Below are positions 26,251-35,140 of a stretch of 64,000 nucleotides of DNA, piece after piece; position 1 is the first letter of the stretch; each line of letters begins with the position of its first letter. The position numbers were made by a program, and so were the translations under genes. This DNA is from JBGSMX01 sp963790405 (GTDB taxonomy: Bacteria > Actinomycetota > Coriobacteriia > Anaerosomatales > JAGXFU01). The stretch lies in NCBI GenBank assembly GCA_963790405.1, contig CAWBOJ010000003.1, forward strand, positions 186,001 through 250,000, written 5' to 3'. The notes beneath the pieces were generated by a model that worked only from the letters and a program-made list of their open reading frames with translations, was not told the DNA's origin and did not search any database.

Positions 26251-29030
26251 CTCGCTCCCTCACACACCGTTCTGAGCATGCAGAATGTGCACGCCGATGC
26301 GATGCCGGCGCACGCCGGAATCTCTCCCGCCCGTATGCCTAACGCGGCTTCGCGCACACGCTGCATCGCCGCGGCGATAGCGTGATCCATCTCCTCAGGA
26401 GTGACCTTGTCGCGGTCGTTTCCCTGCGCACACGAATCCAGCACGTCCCCGTTCCAGAAACCACGCATCACTCCCTGCGCCAGCGACCGATAGAGCCCCC
26501 CGACCACCGAGACGCCCAGCAGTTGACTGGCGACATGCGCATAGATGGGGACCTGCACGAGTCCGGCACTGTCGAACGATCGCCAGCCTTTGACGTGTCG
26601 CGACTTGTAGTCCGTGATCATGGCTTGCGTTCCGGCCTGATCGATTCTGTCGATACGGCCACGCAATAGCACCCCCTGTCCGACGTCGACAGGCCTGCCG
26701 CTCTCCTTCCCGAACACGAACTCGTGGGCCACCGGCGCGAAGCCTGGCCAGAGTCGTGCATCGGCGCGAACAACGCCTCTCACCCATTCGCGCACCTGCG
26801 TCTGCACGAGTCTTTCGGCAAGACCAACCGCTCGAACACGGCTCACGGTCTCTAGCGTCTCATCAAGTAGTACGAGCGCCTCATCCAAAAGACCCTCGGT
26901 GACCCGCTCGTGTCCGGCCTCGACTCGCCAGCGCTCGTAGAAGCTGGCGAGAGCTTTGTGCGCGAGCGTGCCGCTCGCCCGCGCATCGAAACGAGTGTCG
27001 AGCTCACGCGGTGACAACGCGTGCTCATAGAACCAGCGACGCGGACACGCAATATAGGACTCAAGCTCCGTAACCGAGAACTCGTCTCTCTCGGCAAGGC
27101 GCGCGAGCACTTCCGCGTCTCTCAGTCCCTCCGCCCTCCGCAGTCTGGAGATGACAGCGGACCGGGCACTCTGCCTTCCGGGCGAGAACGCTGGAGCCGA
27201 AACGGCAAGGTCGGCGAGGGAACAGACTCGCCGGGGAATCGGGCGGGACGATTGTTCGTCTCCGGAAGTCTCTCCGTAGATTTCGCGCACGTCATCCCAG
27301 AAGACCGAGGGTCGCCGTGCCTCACCCTCTGAATCCGATGTCTGTCTAACCAGCACGAGCTTCTCGCGGGCCCGAGTCGCCACCAAGTAGAACAGCAGTC
27401 GTTCCGACAGACTCTCTTCGCGTTCGACGGGAAGACCCAGCTCCTCAAGACGGCCGTTCAACGAGTCGGTTCCCCGATCAGAGGAAAACTCGTCGGCAGT
27501 CAAACCTCCGACAACGACAACGTCGAATCGGCGCGATCGAATCCTGTCGGCTTCCGTGATCTGCACGGCCTCCGCGCGGTCTGCGCGCCCCGAGGCAACC
27601 TTCCTGCGCCTGACGGCCTCACCCAGATCAGTGATGCGGTGCGTATCCTCCCCTGTCTCCAACAGCTCACCGGCAACGGTCAGCAACACTCTGTGCGCAG
27701 CGGCGTCAAGAGCCTTGGGCCCGCACCCCTGAACGGACTCACCTGAGGCCGACAGCATGGTGCCTGCAATTCGCTGCAGTTCGATAGCGGTACCGCACGT
27801 GAGGCCCGTGCGGCCCAAGTTCACTCCTAGCGACAGGATCTTGCCCACCGTACCGCCCAGCGCTCTCGCGCTGGCAACCAGCCGCTCTCCTTCGACCCTG
27901 CTCGCCCGCCATTCACTATCGAGCTGGCTCGCAGCACGATAATCGACACCGGCATAGGGGCTGAGTAGAAAGTCGAGCAGCCGTGCAGCCGTTCGCTCTC
28001 GGCCCGAACAGACATCAAGCAACGCAAGGAGGGCACGCCCGAATCCCGTGGACGAGAACAGCACCGAGACGTCAACGTCGGCCTCAACCCCGCGTTGTGC
28101 TAGTTGAAGGCACAGCGACTCGGCGCGTGATGAGGCGTCGCGAAACACGACGACGATCCTCCCGGCCTGAGTTCCTGCTGATATCTGCTCTGCAACTATG
28201 TCCGCTATCGAGGATTGCTCGGCCTCCTCTCCGGACACCTCGCACAGCAGGAGTTGCCCCTCAGGCGTCACCGATCGGCTCTCCGAACGAAACAGGGCCG
28301 CCTCAAGAAGGCCAAGCTCGTTGGTGGTCTGCGGGGCTTGCACATGTACGTGTTTGCCCTGGTCAGACAATCGACCGACCAGGTCATCTAGCGCTTCGCA
28401 CGCAGGAAACCCTTCCTCCCACGTCAGCGCGATGCGAACGTCTGTCACTCTCGCCAACGCCACCAACAGACGTTCTTGCTGTGCCGAGAGATCAGCGAAC
28501 CTGTTCACGGCAATCAGGTCGGCGCAGCGTGGTGGATCTTGGGCAAGCAAGCGAACGGCTTCGCCTGGCTCAATGAGTCCCAGCTCGGACAACAGCGCGT
28601 CATAGTGGTCAAGAATCTCGGCCAACGCCCTGGCAGTCTCGGTATGCGGCACGCTTTCGAATCCACAAGTCCGCCGAGCAAGAGCCGCTATGAGACGAAC
28701 GACCCCCGCGCTCTCACCCGCCACCGCACGAGCAGGTACGCTTGAGCGCGCCACGGCATTCTTCGCAGCAAGCAACCTGGCAGAATCTGTCACAAGACGT
28801 CGGCTGTCTCCGGCCTCTTGCCATAGCTCGCCAAGCCATCCCTCAAACGTGTCGACACTGAGCCCCACAACCGAGCGTCTGGCGAACTCCACGACGGCGC
28901 GGGCAACCTCGGGACGAGAAGGCAAGAGAAGCACAGCTCGCCCCCCATCACGCACGGTCTTCTCAAGAACGTCGTGAAGGCGGCCCGTCTTGCCTGCGTT
29001 GGCCCGGCCAGTGATCAGCGTCAACGACAC
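26247..29030 (-). CDS. addB: AddB-type nuclease subunit
   Basis: About 927 residues. N-terminal degenerate helicase with VSLTLITGRANAGKT as P loop. The C-terminal nuclease contains RGRIDRIDQAGTQAMITDYK (the RID and DYK catalytic strands) and the four cysteines of the AddB iron-sulfur staple: IACPRRWFYEH near 690, then ACTFCMLRTVCEG at the end. Start chosen at GTG 29030 because homologues usually begin just before the P loop; ATG 29066 adds 12 residues encoded by a strong hairpin. Partner of addA, downstream of the par genes in one minus-strand series. Confidence 0.87.
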   Translation of the reverse strand: MSLTLITGRANAGKTGRLHDVLEKTVRDGGRAVLLLPSRPEVARAVVEFARRSVVGLSVDTFEGWLGELWQEAGDSRRLVTDSARLLAAKNAVARSSVPARAVAGESAGVVRLIAALARRTCGFESVPHTETARALAEILDHYDALLSELGLIEPGEAVRLLAQDPPRCADLIAVNRFADLSAQQERLLVALARVTDVRIALTWEEGFPACEALDDLVGRLSDQGKHVHVQAPQTTNELGLLEAALFRSESRSVTPEGQLLLCEVSGEEAEQSSIADIVAEQISAGTQAGRIVVVFRDASSRAESLCLQLAQRGVEADVDVSVLFSSTGFGRALLALLDVCSGRERTAARLLDFLLSPYAGVDYRAASQLDSEWRASRVEGERLVASARALGGTVGKILSLGVNLGRTGLTCGTAIELQRIAGTMLSASGESVQGCGPKALDAAAHRVLLTVAGELLETGEDTHRITDLGEAVRRRKVASGRADRAEAVQITEADRIRSRRFDVVVVGGLTADEFSSDRGTDSLNGRLEELGLPVEREESLSERLLFYLVATRAREKLVLVRQTSDSEGEARRPSVFWDDVREIYGETSGDEQSSRPIPRRVCSLADLAVSAPAFSPGRQSARSAVISRLRRAEGLRDAEVLARLAERDEFSVTELESYIACPRRWFYEHALSPRELDTRFDARASGTLAHKALASFYERWRVEAGHERVTEGLLDEALVLLDETLETVSRVRAVGLAERLVQTQVREWVRGVVRADARLWPGFAPVAHEFVFGKESGRPVDVGQGVLLRGRIDRIDQAGTQAMITDYKSRHVKGWRSFDSAGLVQVPIYAHVASQLLGVSVVGGLYRSLAQGVMRGFWNGDVLDSCAQGNDRDKVTPEEMDHAIAAAMQRVREAALGIRAGEIPACAGIASACTFCMLRTVCEGAR

Positions 29031-29038
29031 GTCAGAAA

Positions 29039-29056
29039 GGCCCCCTTTCGGGGGCC
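29039..29056 (-). terminator. GC hairpin before addB, attenuator-like
   Basis: On the minus strand, GGCCCCC-GAAA-GGGGGCC is a seven-GC-pair stem with a GNRA tetraloop followed by TTTCTGAC and then the GTG at 29030. It could terminate most parAB-ytxH readthrough or sequester the G-rich Shine-Dalgarno of addB. The U run is short, so it is not a strong terminator. Confidence 0.45.
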
Positions 29057-29081
29057 ATCGTGACATACCCTTGTGACATCG

Positions 29082-29378
29082 CTAGGAAGACTGCGCTTGG
29101 GTGTAGCGCTGAACGCCCTCGCGGATCTCTCTAACCTTCCGCCAGGCCACCTCTTCGTCCCGGCCGAGGTAGTGGTCTACCCGGCCGCCTACTACTTCGG
29201 CCACTCTCTCGGCGCGCTCAGCTACCGTACGCGCGAAGTCGGCCGCCCTGAGAGCCTCGCCCGCCAGAGCTCGACGCGTACGTATCCCACTCGAAGGCGC
29301 GAAGAGCAGGCCCGCTACAACACCCACCACGAGGCCCGTAAGCGCTCCGATCAGGAAGTACTCCGTGCGCTGTCTCAT
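29082..29378 (-). CDS. YtxH-like membrane-anchored protein
   Basis: 98 residues. A short polar start, then one Gly/Val-rich transmembrane helix (YFLIGALTGLVVGVVAGLLF) directly followed by APSSG and a charged helical region (RTRRALAGEALRAADFARTV, AERAERVAEVVGGRV). This is the YtxH/gas-vesicle-like pattern. Function unknown. The start overlaps the parB stop by four bases. Confidence 0.75.
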   Translation of the reverse strand: MRQRTEYFLIGALTGLVVGVVAGLLFAPSSGIRTRRALAGEALRAADFARTVAERAERVAEVVGGRVDHYLGRDEEVAWRKVREIREGVQRYTQAQSS

Positions 29379-30247
29379 GAGTCGGCCTCCTCCTGCTCCG
29401 CCGAGGAGCCCTCCGATAGGAGCGCGAATATGCGCTCGAGGTCCTCTTCGCCGTGGAAATCGATCTCGATCTTGCCCTTCTTCTGCGTCTGCCTCACACG
29501 TACGTTCGTCCCCAAAATGAGACGAAGCTTCCGCGCGGTCACCTTGTACGACTTGGGCGTCACCGGACGCGCTGCTCGCTCACTCTGGCCTGCCGCAAAC
29601 AGCCGGGCCAGGTTCTCGGCCTCACGAACCGAGAGACCCTCCTCGGCCAACCGCTTTGCGAGCTTGAGCCTCATGTCCTCGTCCGGCACCGACAGGACGG
29701 CCCTGGCGTGCCCGGCGGAAAGCCTCCCGTCGTACACGTACTCCTGCACCTCTTCGGGCAAATCGAGAAGACGCAGCGCGTTGGTAATGGCCGAGCGAGA
29801 CTTCGAGACCTTGTCCGCGAGCTCCGCCTGGGTCATCTGGTATTCCGTCAGCAGGCGCCGGTACCCACGAGCCTCTTCCATCGGATTCAGGTCCTGGCGT
29901 TGCAGGTTCTCGATCAACGCAAGTTCGAGCGAACTCGTATCGTCCGCATTCATGATCCGCACGATTACTCGCTCAAGGCCTGCGGCCTTGGCCGCGCGCC
30001 ACCGCCTCTCACCTGCAATTATCTGGTACCCGTCGCCGTGCGGGCGCACGATGATAGGCTGAAGCAGACCCACCTTCTTGATTGAGTCCGCAAGCTCACG
30101 AATGCTGTCCTCGTCGATGTCCGTCCGCGGCTGGCCGGGGTTGGGTTGTATCTGAGCAACGGGCACTTCGTGTGCGTCCGCCGTCTCTTCCTGGGCAGCA
30201 TTCGGAATCAGCGCCGAAAGGCCTCGGCCGAGTCCTCGCTTAGACAC
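29375..30247 (-). CDS. parB: chromosome-partitioning protein ParB (Spo0J)
   Basis: 290 residues. N-terminal CTP-binding domain with QPRTDID, SIKKVGLLQPIIVR and the GERRWRAAK signature (arginine C-motif), then ENLQRQDLNPMEEARGY, a helix-turn-helix (MTQAELADKVSKSRSAITNA) for parS, and a C-terminal dimerisation domain. It loads on the two parS sites about 1.6 kb away and slides as a clamp, with ParA moving origins apart. Overlaps parA by eight bases. Confidence 0.96.
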   Translation of the reverse strand: MSKRGLGRGLSALIPNAAQEETADAHEVPVAQIQPNPGQPRTDIDEDSIRELADSIKKVGLLQPIIVRPHGDGYQIIAGERRWRAAKAAGLERVIVRIMNADDTSSLELALIENLQRQDLNPMEEARGYRRLLTEYQMTQAELADKVSKSRSAITNALRLLDLPEEVQEYVYDGRLSAGHARAVLSVPDEDMRLKLAKRLAEEGLSVREAENLARLFAAGQSERAARPVTPKSYKVTARKLRLILGTNVRVRQTQKKGKIEIDFHGEEDLERIFALLSEGSSAEQEEADS

Positions 30248-31043
30248 GAGACACCACTTCCTTCGCTAGGCTGCGGTACGCAATGGCTCCCTTGCCGTTG
30301 GGGTCGTAGAGAGTGATCGGCTGTCCAAAGCTCGGTGCCTCGGACAGTCTGACCGTACGCGGAATGAGAGTCTCGAATACCTGACCGTCAAAGAAGTCGC
30401 GCACCTCGTCTACGACTTGCTGAGAGAGCTTCGTTCGCGAGTCATACATCGTCATGACAACACCGAATACCTCAAGCTTGGCATTCAGGTGAGCGCGGAC
30501 GAGTCTCACGCTGTCCAACAATTTGGAAAGTCCTTCCAGCGCGTAGTACTCGCACTGGATAGGAATCACCAGGCCATCTGCTGCCGTCAATGCGTTAATG
30601 GTAAGCAGACCCAGCGACGGGGGGCAGTCAATGATGATGAACTCGAAGTCCTGGCGTACGGGCTCAAGCACGGTCTTGAGCTTCGCTTCTCGGCTGAAAG
30701 CAGAAACGAGTTCGATCTCGGCGCCGGCGAGCTGAATGGTAGCAGGGAGTACGAACACATGTTCGATTTCAACTGGTTCAATCAGTTGCGCGGCCGGTAC
30801 ATCCCCGAGCAGAACATCGTAGATGCACTGTTCTCTTTGTCCCCGGTTGAGCCCAAACCCCGAGGTGGCGTTACCTTGCGGATCGAGATCGACAAGTAGA
30901 ACCTTGCGGCCGAGTTCTCCCAGACATGCCGCAAGATTGACAGCCGTGGTGCTCTTTCCCACGCCGCCCTTTTGATTCACTACTGCTAGTACCCTTGCAC
31001 TCCTCGGTACGCGCTCCGAGTACGCTCCTTCATCAAGCGACAC
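30240..31043 (-). CDS. parA: chromosome-partitioning ATPase ParA (Soj)
   Basis: 267 residues, deviant Walker A ATPase: VNQKGGVGKSTTAVNLAACL with the signature lysine, Walker B-type FEFIIIDCPPSLGLLTINAL, LVIPIQCEYYALEGL. GTG start at 31043 follows GAGAGGGGG; the 13 residues before RSARVLAVVNQKGG are not conserved, so an internal start is possible. Works with ParB and nonspecific DNA for origin segregation, and may also act on DnaA as in Bacillus. Confidence 0.96.
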   Translation of the reverse strand: MSLDEGAYSERVPRSARVLAVVNQKGGVGKSTTAVNLAACLGELGRKVLLVDLDPQGNATSGFGLNRGQREQCIYDVLLGDVPAAQLIEPVEIEHVFVLPATIQLAGAEIELVSAFSREAKLKTVLEPVRQDFEFIIIDCPPSLGLLTINALTAADGLVIPIQCEYYALEGLSKLLDSVRLVRAHLNAKLEVFGVVMTMYDSRTKLSQQVVDEVRDFFDGQVFETLIPRTVRLSEAPSFGQPITLYDPNGKGAIAYRSLAKEVVSRV

Positions 31044-31116
31044 GGACGCCCCCTCTCAACAGCACATCTCATCGGGCTCGATTATAGTCGAATCCATACG
31101 GTATGTGGAGGGAATT

Positions 31117-31827
31117 TCAGCCGAGGGGTTTCCTCTTCGGCATTCCCGTGCGCCGAGGCAAGGCTATCGAGGGATCTCTCCAGCGTTCGTATACGGCAAT
31201 GGCCCTCTCCTCATCGCCTCCCGGGAGTGCATAGCGTTTGACTTCGAGTCGCCGAAGCCCAACGATCTCGGCGGCCGCGTCACCCCGCTCAAGCTCACTC
31301 TCGGTGAGCCGCCCCTTCATCGACAGCGCTAGTCCCCCCTCGACCAAGAACGGCGCAGAGAGCTCCAGCAGGATTGGAAGATCCGCTACGGCACGCGAAA
31401 TGGTCGCAGCGAAGGCGTTCCTCAGCTCTGGTCGGAGTGCGAGTTCCTCAGCCCGCCCGCAGCAGACCTCGACGGCAGCAAGCCGATTTGCGGTGACGCA
31501 ATCCTCAAGGAAGACACACTTCTTGCGTGTGGCTTCGAGCAGAGTAGTCTGGCGATGGCTGACGATTGCCAGAGGGATTCCCGGGTACCCCGCTCCGGAG
31601 CCGATGTCCAAAAGACTGCCTTGTGGCGCCTGGGATAGTAGGGGAGCCGCAAGTAGCGAATCCGCCACGTGTAGTCGAATTGCAGCGTCAGGATCGCGAA
31701 TCGCCGTCAGATTCATAGAGCCGGCAGCGCTCAGGACGCAACCGAGATGCGCTGCGAGCTGGTCTACCTGCGAGCCGGAGAGTTCGAGACCCGTCGCTCG
31801 GACCTGCCTATCGAGTCCAGCAAACAC
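31117..31827 (-). CDS. rsmG: 16S rRNA (guanine-527-N7)-methyltransferase RsmG
   Basis: 236 residues, class I SAM methyltransferase: LLDIGSGAGYPGIPLAIV (motif I), TLLEATRKKCVFLED (motif II), VCCGRAEEL, and ATISRAVADLPILLELSAPF (motif IV region). Starts at GTG 31827 after a GGAGGAGGA. The first parS site lies only 26 bases upstream of the start, so ParB loading could cover its leader. Usual position next to parAB. Confidence 0.95.
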   Translation of the reverse strand: MFAGLDRQVRATGLELSGSQVDQLAAHLGCVLSAAGSMNLTAIRDPDAAIRLHVADSLLAAPLLSQAPQGSLLDIGSGAGYPGIPLAIVSHRQTTLLEATRKKCVFLEDCVTANRLAAVEVCCGRAEELALRPELRNAFAATISRAVADLPILLELSAPFLVEGGLALSMKGRLTESELERGDAAAEIVGLRRLEVKRYALPGGDEERAIAVYERWRDPSIALPRRTGMPKRKPLG

Positions 31828-31853
31828 CTTCCCGACTCCTCCTCCGACATGGA

Positions 31854-31869
31854 TGTTTCACGTGAAACA
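31854..31869. promoter_or_regulatory. parS site 1
   Basis: TGTTTCACGTGAAACA, identical to the bacterial parS consensus, with outer A/T pairs extending the palindrome to 31853-31870. Binding site for ParB encoded just downstream. Placed in the rsmG leader. Confidence 0.97.
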
Positions 31870-31901
31870 TCATACTCTGGCTGCGGACGGCCGCATAGCG
31901 A

Positions 31902-31917
31902 TGTTTCACGTGAAACA
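31902..31917. promoter_or_regulatory. parS site 2
   Basis: Second perfect copy of TGTTTCACGTGAAACA, 48 bp from the first. Between them lies a small GC-rich dyad, TGCGG-ACGG-CCGCA. The remaining spacer 31918-32149 holds no convincing gene; a degenerate parS-like sequence (12 of 16 matches) sits at 32048-32063. Confidence 0.97.
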
Positions 31918-32149
31918 TCCTCTCTCCAGCGATACGCCTTCTGGGCTTGGGCGATTCTTGCCACGAACCCACGCCTCAAGGATTCTCGTCGGCGGAACGG
32001 CGTCCCCCCGACCGACGGAGACTCTGTGAGCCTTGCCCTCTGTCGCCCGTCTCACGGGAAACCTCCGGCCGGCGTACTGCGGATTCTCCGCCGGCAGAAC
32101 AACGCTTCGGTGTTCATGCGGCAGCTCCGCAGGAAACTCCGGCAACGCA

Positions 32150-32177
32150 AGAAGGGAGGTCATCTGACCTCCCTTCT
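32150..32177. terminator. hairpin after jag
   Basis: AGAAGGGAGGTC (32150-32161) pairs perfectly with GACCTCCCTTCT (32166-32177), 4-base loop. It lies just beyond the jag stop, where a terminator for the rpmH-jag operon is expected, but no good U run follows on the minus strand, so function is tentative. Confidence 0.5.
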
Positions 32178-32200
32178 ATCTCGATTATCCCGCGCGCTCC

Positions 32201-32980
32201 CTATCTGGGCGCGATGACTACCTGGCGGAAGGGTTCCTCGCCCTCACTCACCGTAGTGACCCGCGCGTTGTCGCGCAGAAAGACATGCACGACTTTGCGT
32301 TCGTAACTACTCATTGGTCGCAGCTTGACGGGCGCGCCTGATCTGAGCGCACGCTCGGAGGCTCTGCTTGCGATCTCCTCGAGCTTCTCTCTGCGCCTGT
32401 TTCGGTACCCCTCTATGTCGATGAGCACCGGATACCGGAATCCAAGTCGGCGGTTCGTCACCGCGGAGATCAGTGTCTGGAGCGCATCGAGTGTGCGCCC
32501 GTGTCTGCCTATGAGAACCCCGAGATCGTCCCCGACCACGTCGAGTATGATCTCTCCTTCTTCACCCTCGTACTCTTCGATATTCGCGGAGATTCCGAAT
32601 CCCTGTAGGACCGACTGGATCGCGCTCACAGCTTCATCTGCAACCCGGTCAAGCTCCTCGTCCGTGAGTTCAGGCAGTTCAACGGGGCCCGCGTGCGCTG
32701 GCCTCTCGACAGGAGCGACTACGTCGCCCACTTCCTCTTCCTCGCTGGTCTCAGCAACCTCACGAGATACTCTCTCGGCATTCTCCAGCTCGGCCAGGAA
32801 ACTCCCCTTGAGACGGACGATGACTTTGGCGGTCTTGTCGTTCCCTAGACCAAACAGCCTGCGCCCTCCATCTTCAATCACTTCATACTCCACCGCGTCC
32901 TGCTGCACCCCGAGCTCCTCAAGGGCACAATCCAAAGCCTCGGCAACTGTAGGCCCTTCGGCCGTTGTTTCGCGCTTCAT
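32201..32980 (-). CDS. jag: RNA-binding protein KhpB/Jag
   Basis: 259 residues. N-terminal Jag-N domain (TVAEALDCALEELGVQQDAV, with the following GRRLFGLG), an acidic linker (about 70-110), a KH domain with GVLIGRHGRTLDALQTLISA, and a C-terminal R3H domain (ERALRSGAPVKLRPMSSYER, then HVFLRDNARVTTVSEGEEPF). KhpB pairs with KhpA as a global RNA binder affecting cell division in Gram-positive bacteria. The start overlaps the yidC stop (ATGA). Confidence 0.95.
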   Translation of the reverse strand: MKRETTAEGPTVAEALDCALEELGVQQDAVEYEVIEDGGRRLFGLGNDKTAKVIVRLKGSFLAELENAERVSREVAETSEEEEVGDVVAPVERPAHAGPVELPELTDEELDRVADEAVSAIQSVLQGFGISANIEEYEGEEGEIILDVVGDDLGVLIGRHGRTLDALQTLISAVTNRRLGFRYPVLIDIEGYRNRRREKLEEIASRASERALRSGAPVKLRPMSSYERKVVHVFLRDNARVTTVSEGEEPFRQVVIAPR

Positions 32981-33684
32981 TTCGCGTCATCCCCCTTGTT
33001 GGCATAGAGCTTCAAGGTGTACTGCTGCTGAACCAGACCCAGAAGGCTCGATGTCACCCAATAGACCAGTACGCCGGCAGGTACGCTCCAGCCGAAGTAC
33101 AGGAACATCACGCCCATGATCATCGCCGTGTTCTTCTGTTGCTTTTCGCCCGGCATCAACTGCTGTGGTAGCCAGACACTCACCCCGAATAGGGCCACGA
33201 GTGTCAGATATGGAATGGCCGTAACCCATCCGCTTGCGGCAACCACCTCGGAAGGCCTCGCTGTGAGGTCTGGCAAAATTATCCAGAACTGCTTCGCCGC
33301 CTCCTGCGCTGCCGGCGAAAGCGTCGCTACGTACTCGGGGAACTGTCCCTGCAGGACTTGGAACAGCGCCAGCAGGATCGGCATCTGCAGAATGATCGGG
33401 AGACACCCGCCAAACGGATTCACCTTGTTGTCTTGATAGAACTTGAGAGTCTCTTCCTGGAGCTTCTCCTTGTCGTCCTTGTGTTTCTTCTGCAGCTCTT
33501 TGATCTTCGGCTGTATGCGCTGCATCTCGTACATCGACCGAGTCTGCTTGGCCATGAGCGGGATGAGGGCGACGCGGATGATGACCGTAAGGAGTACGAT
33601 CGCCCACCCATAGTCTCCTGTAATCCCATACAGGAACTGCAGACCTCCAAAAATGAGGTCCTTAATTGCGTGCCAGATTTCCAA
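32977..33684 (-). CDS. yidC: membrane protein insertase YidC/Oxa1
   Basis: About 235 residues, short Gram-positive-type YidC without the large periplasmic domain. Segments: WAIVLLTVIIRVALIPLMAK, a coiled cytoplasmic loop (QPKIKELQKKHKDDKEKLQE), the hydrophilic-groove region NPFGGCLPIILQMPILLALF, and two or three more helices to FGWSVPAGVLVYWVTSSLLG. Start set at TTG 33684, ten bases after AGGAGG; an in-frame extension to 33810 overlaps yidD and has no support. Inserts membrane proteins alone or with SecYEG. Confidence 0.93.
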   Translation of the reverse strand: MEIWHAIKDLIFGGLQFLYGITGDYGWAIVLLTVIIRVALIPLMAKQTRSMYEMQRIQPKIKELQKKHKDDKEKLQEETLKFYQDNKVNPFGGCLPIILQMPILLALFQVLQGQFPEYVATLSPAAQEAAKQFWIILPDLTARPSEVVAASGWVTAIPYLTLVALFGVSVWLPQQLMPGEKQQKNTAMIMGVMFLYFGWSVPAGVLVYWVTSSLLGLVQQQYTLKLYANKGDDAK

Positions 33685-33740
33685 CCTTATGTAACCTCCT
33701 CTGCCGAGATCCAAGCCCGCCTGGGGCTGTGCCTCTCGAC

Positions 33741-33962
33741 CTAGGGAACTGGGTCGCTTCCTCCGGGGTTCCACGGATGGCACCGGGCGATTCTGTGAAT
33801 CGCCAGCCATCCACCTTTCAAGACCCCGTAACGCTCAACTGATGTTAGCGCATACGACGAGCATGTAGGGGTAAACCGGCAGCTGGGTGGGAACAGGGGG
33901 GAGATGAACCTGCGGTAACCCCTGATGAGGAGCATGATCACACGACGCGGCAGGTTACTCAT
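33741..33962 (-). CDS. yidD: membrane protein insertion efficiency factor YidD
   Basis: 73 residues. The conserved core RRFISPLFPPSCRFTPTCSSYA carries the three-cysteine YidD signature, followed by GWLAIHRIARCHPWNPGGSD. ATG 33962 overlaps the rnpA stop by eight bases; ATG 33974 would add four residues. Membrane-peripheral helper of YidC, in its usual place between rnpA and yidC. Confidence 0.93.
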   Translation of the reverse strand: MSNLPRRVIMLLIRGYRRFISPLFPPSCRFTPTCSSYALTSVERYGVLKGGWLAIHRIARCHPWNPGGSDPVP

Positions 33963-34299
33963 TGATGATTCCAAGCTTCATGAGTGCGCGGCGCAGCGCA
34001 GAATCGAGATCGCCCCATGGTGTGCTTGCCGTTGCTGCTCGAGCAATAAGAGCGATGTCGTATCCGGGCCATGGGCCACCGAGCCGACGGATGCTGGCGC
34101 GTAGGACTCTCTTCGCTCTGTTCCTGGCAACTGCACAACCTAGCTTTCGGCCAGCAATGAACGCGACGCGGCCTTCTCGGCCGCGTCCCGTCGGTGTAGT
34201 TCCCGCCAGCACGACGATCATGTCGTTCGCAGCTCGTGTGCCAGTCTGGAACAGCGTGTCTATTTCGCTTGTGGACTTAATCGTCCGCAGCACCGCCAT
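33955..34299 (-). CDS. rnpA: ribonuclease P protein component
   Basis: 114 residues. Basic protein with the RNR motif in KLGCAVARNRAKRVLRASIR, preceded by FIAGRKLG. Binds RNase P RNA to process tRNA 5' ends. Lies 25 bases after rpmH, as in nearly all bacteria. Confidence 0.95.
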   Translation of the reverse strand: MAVLRTIKSTSEIDTLFQTGTRAANDMIVVLAGTTPTGRGREGRVAFIAGRKLGCAVARNRAKRVLRASIRRLGGPWPGYDIALIARAATASTPWGDLDSALRRALMKLGIINE

Positions 34300-34324
34300 C
34301 GCCTCCCGGTGCCGGGCAGTCTCG

Positions 34325-34459
34325 CTAGGCGCTTAGGACCTTCCGTCCTTTGCGCCGGCGATTTGCAAGCACTCGTCTGCCAGCTGCTGTGGACATCCGC
34401 TTACGGAAGCCATGCGTCTTGCTGCGCCTGCGAGTGTTAGGTTGAAACGTACGCTTCAC
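34325..34459 (-). CDS. rpmH: 50S ribosomal protein L34
   Basis: 44 residues from GTG 34459: VKRTFQPNTRRRSKTHGFRK and RMSTAAGRRVLANRRRKGRK. Full-length and highly basic. GGAGG lies just upstream of the GTG; longer in-frame extensions are unsupported. First gene of the minus-strand operon leading away from the origin. Confidence 0.97.
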   Translation of the reverse strand: MKRTFQPNTRRRSKTHGFRKRMSTAAGRRVLANRRRKGRKVLSA

Positions 34460-34590
34460 TGGTTCCTCCGATCCGGGCGCCCACCGAGCGGGCGCAAAGC
34501 CCGTCGAGTATACCCGCGCTTTTCGATGAGTGTCAACGAACCTGCCCCTCATCCTGACAAGCGATGACGATTCCCAAATAGTTCAGAATC

Positions 34591-34982
34591 TGTGGACAAT
34601 GTGGAAAAGCCAGGACTCACGGTTGTTGAACCTGTGGAAAACCCACCCTCGCACATTGAGTGGGTGGCCGTGCTTTGCTAGAATCGGCGTCACCCAGTAG
34701 GTCGGTGTCTTGGACCTTGGAGACCTTGAAAACCGCTGTTCATAGCCATAGAATGCAAATTCACGTCGGCCCGACACGCATCGGGCCGCCATGTTCTCCC
34801 GAGTCTAGCGGGGATCCGCTTCGAGCATCTGCTCGTTTCCACAGGCTCTTTTCGGCCAACCTGTTCTTTTTGGCCCGAGAATCCTCGGAAACAGCTTCTC
34901 CCACGGTTTCCTGCGGTGTTTAGACAGCTCCACTGAAGGTTGAGGGTCATTTATCCACATTTGTGGAAAGCCTTGTGGAAAA
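34591..34982. promoter_or_regulatory. DnaA-box cluster (upstream part of oriC)
   Basis: The gene-free stretch 34460-35140 contains many DnaA boxes: TTGTCCACA (minus, 34591-34599), TTTTCCACA (minus, 34600-34608 and 34633-34641), GTTTCCACA (34835-34843), a perfect TTATCCACA (34951-34959), CTTTCCACA (minus, 34962-34970) and TTTTCCACA (minus, 34974-34982). The last three are packed within 32 bp. Another partial box is near 35113. Transcription diverges from here on both sides, consistent with the origin. Part may also serve dnaA autoregulation. Confidence 0.8.
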
Positions 34983-35140
34983 CTCAGGAATGCGCACTTC
35001 AGAGGCTTTGACTGTTTCTCTCCCGGCAACACCCGGTGAGGTAGATACGGTCACGTACAGGGGGTTAAGGTTTCTGGGTGAGGGGTTTGCCTGTTGATAA
35101 GTGTGTGGGCGTTGTGGAAGTTTCTGAAAGGTGTGGGGGC

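Noticed and set aside
31906..32163. Small open frame on the minus strand between rsmG and jag
   Set aside because: It runs through a parS site and the hairpin after jag, and shows no ribosome-binding site or recognisable sequence.
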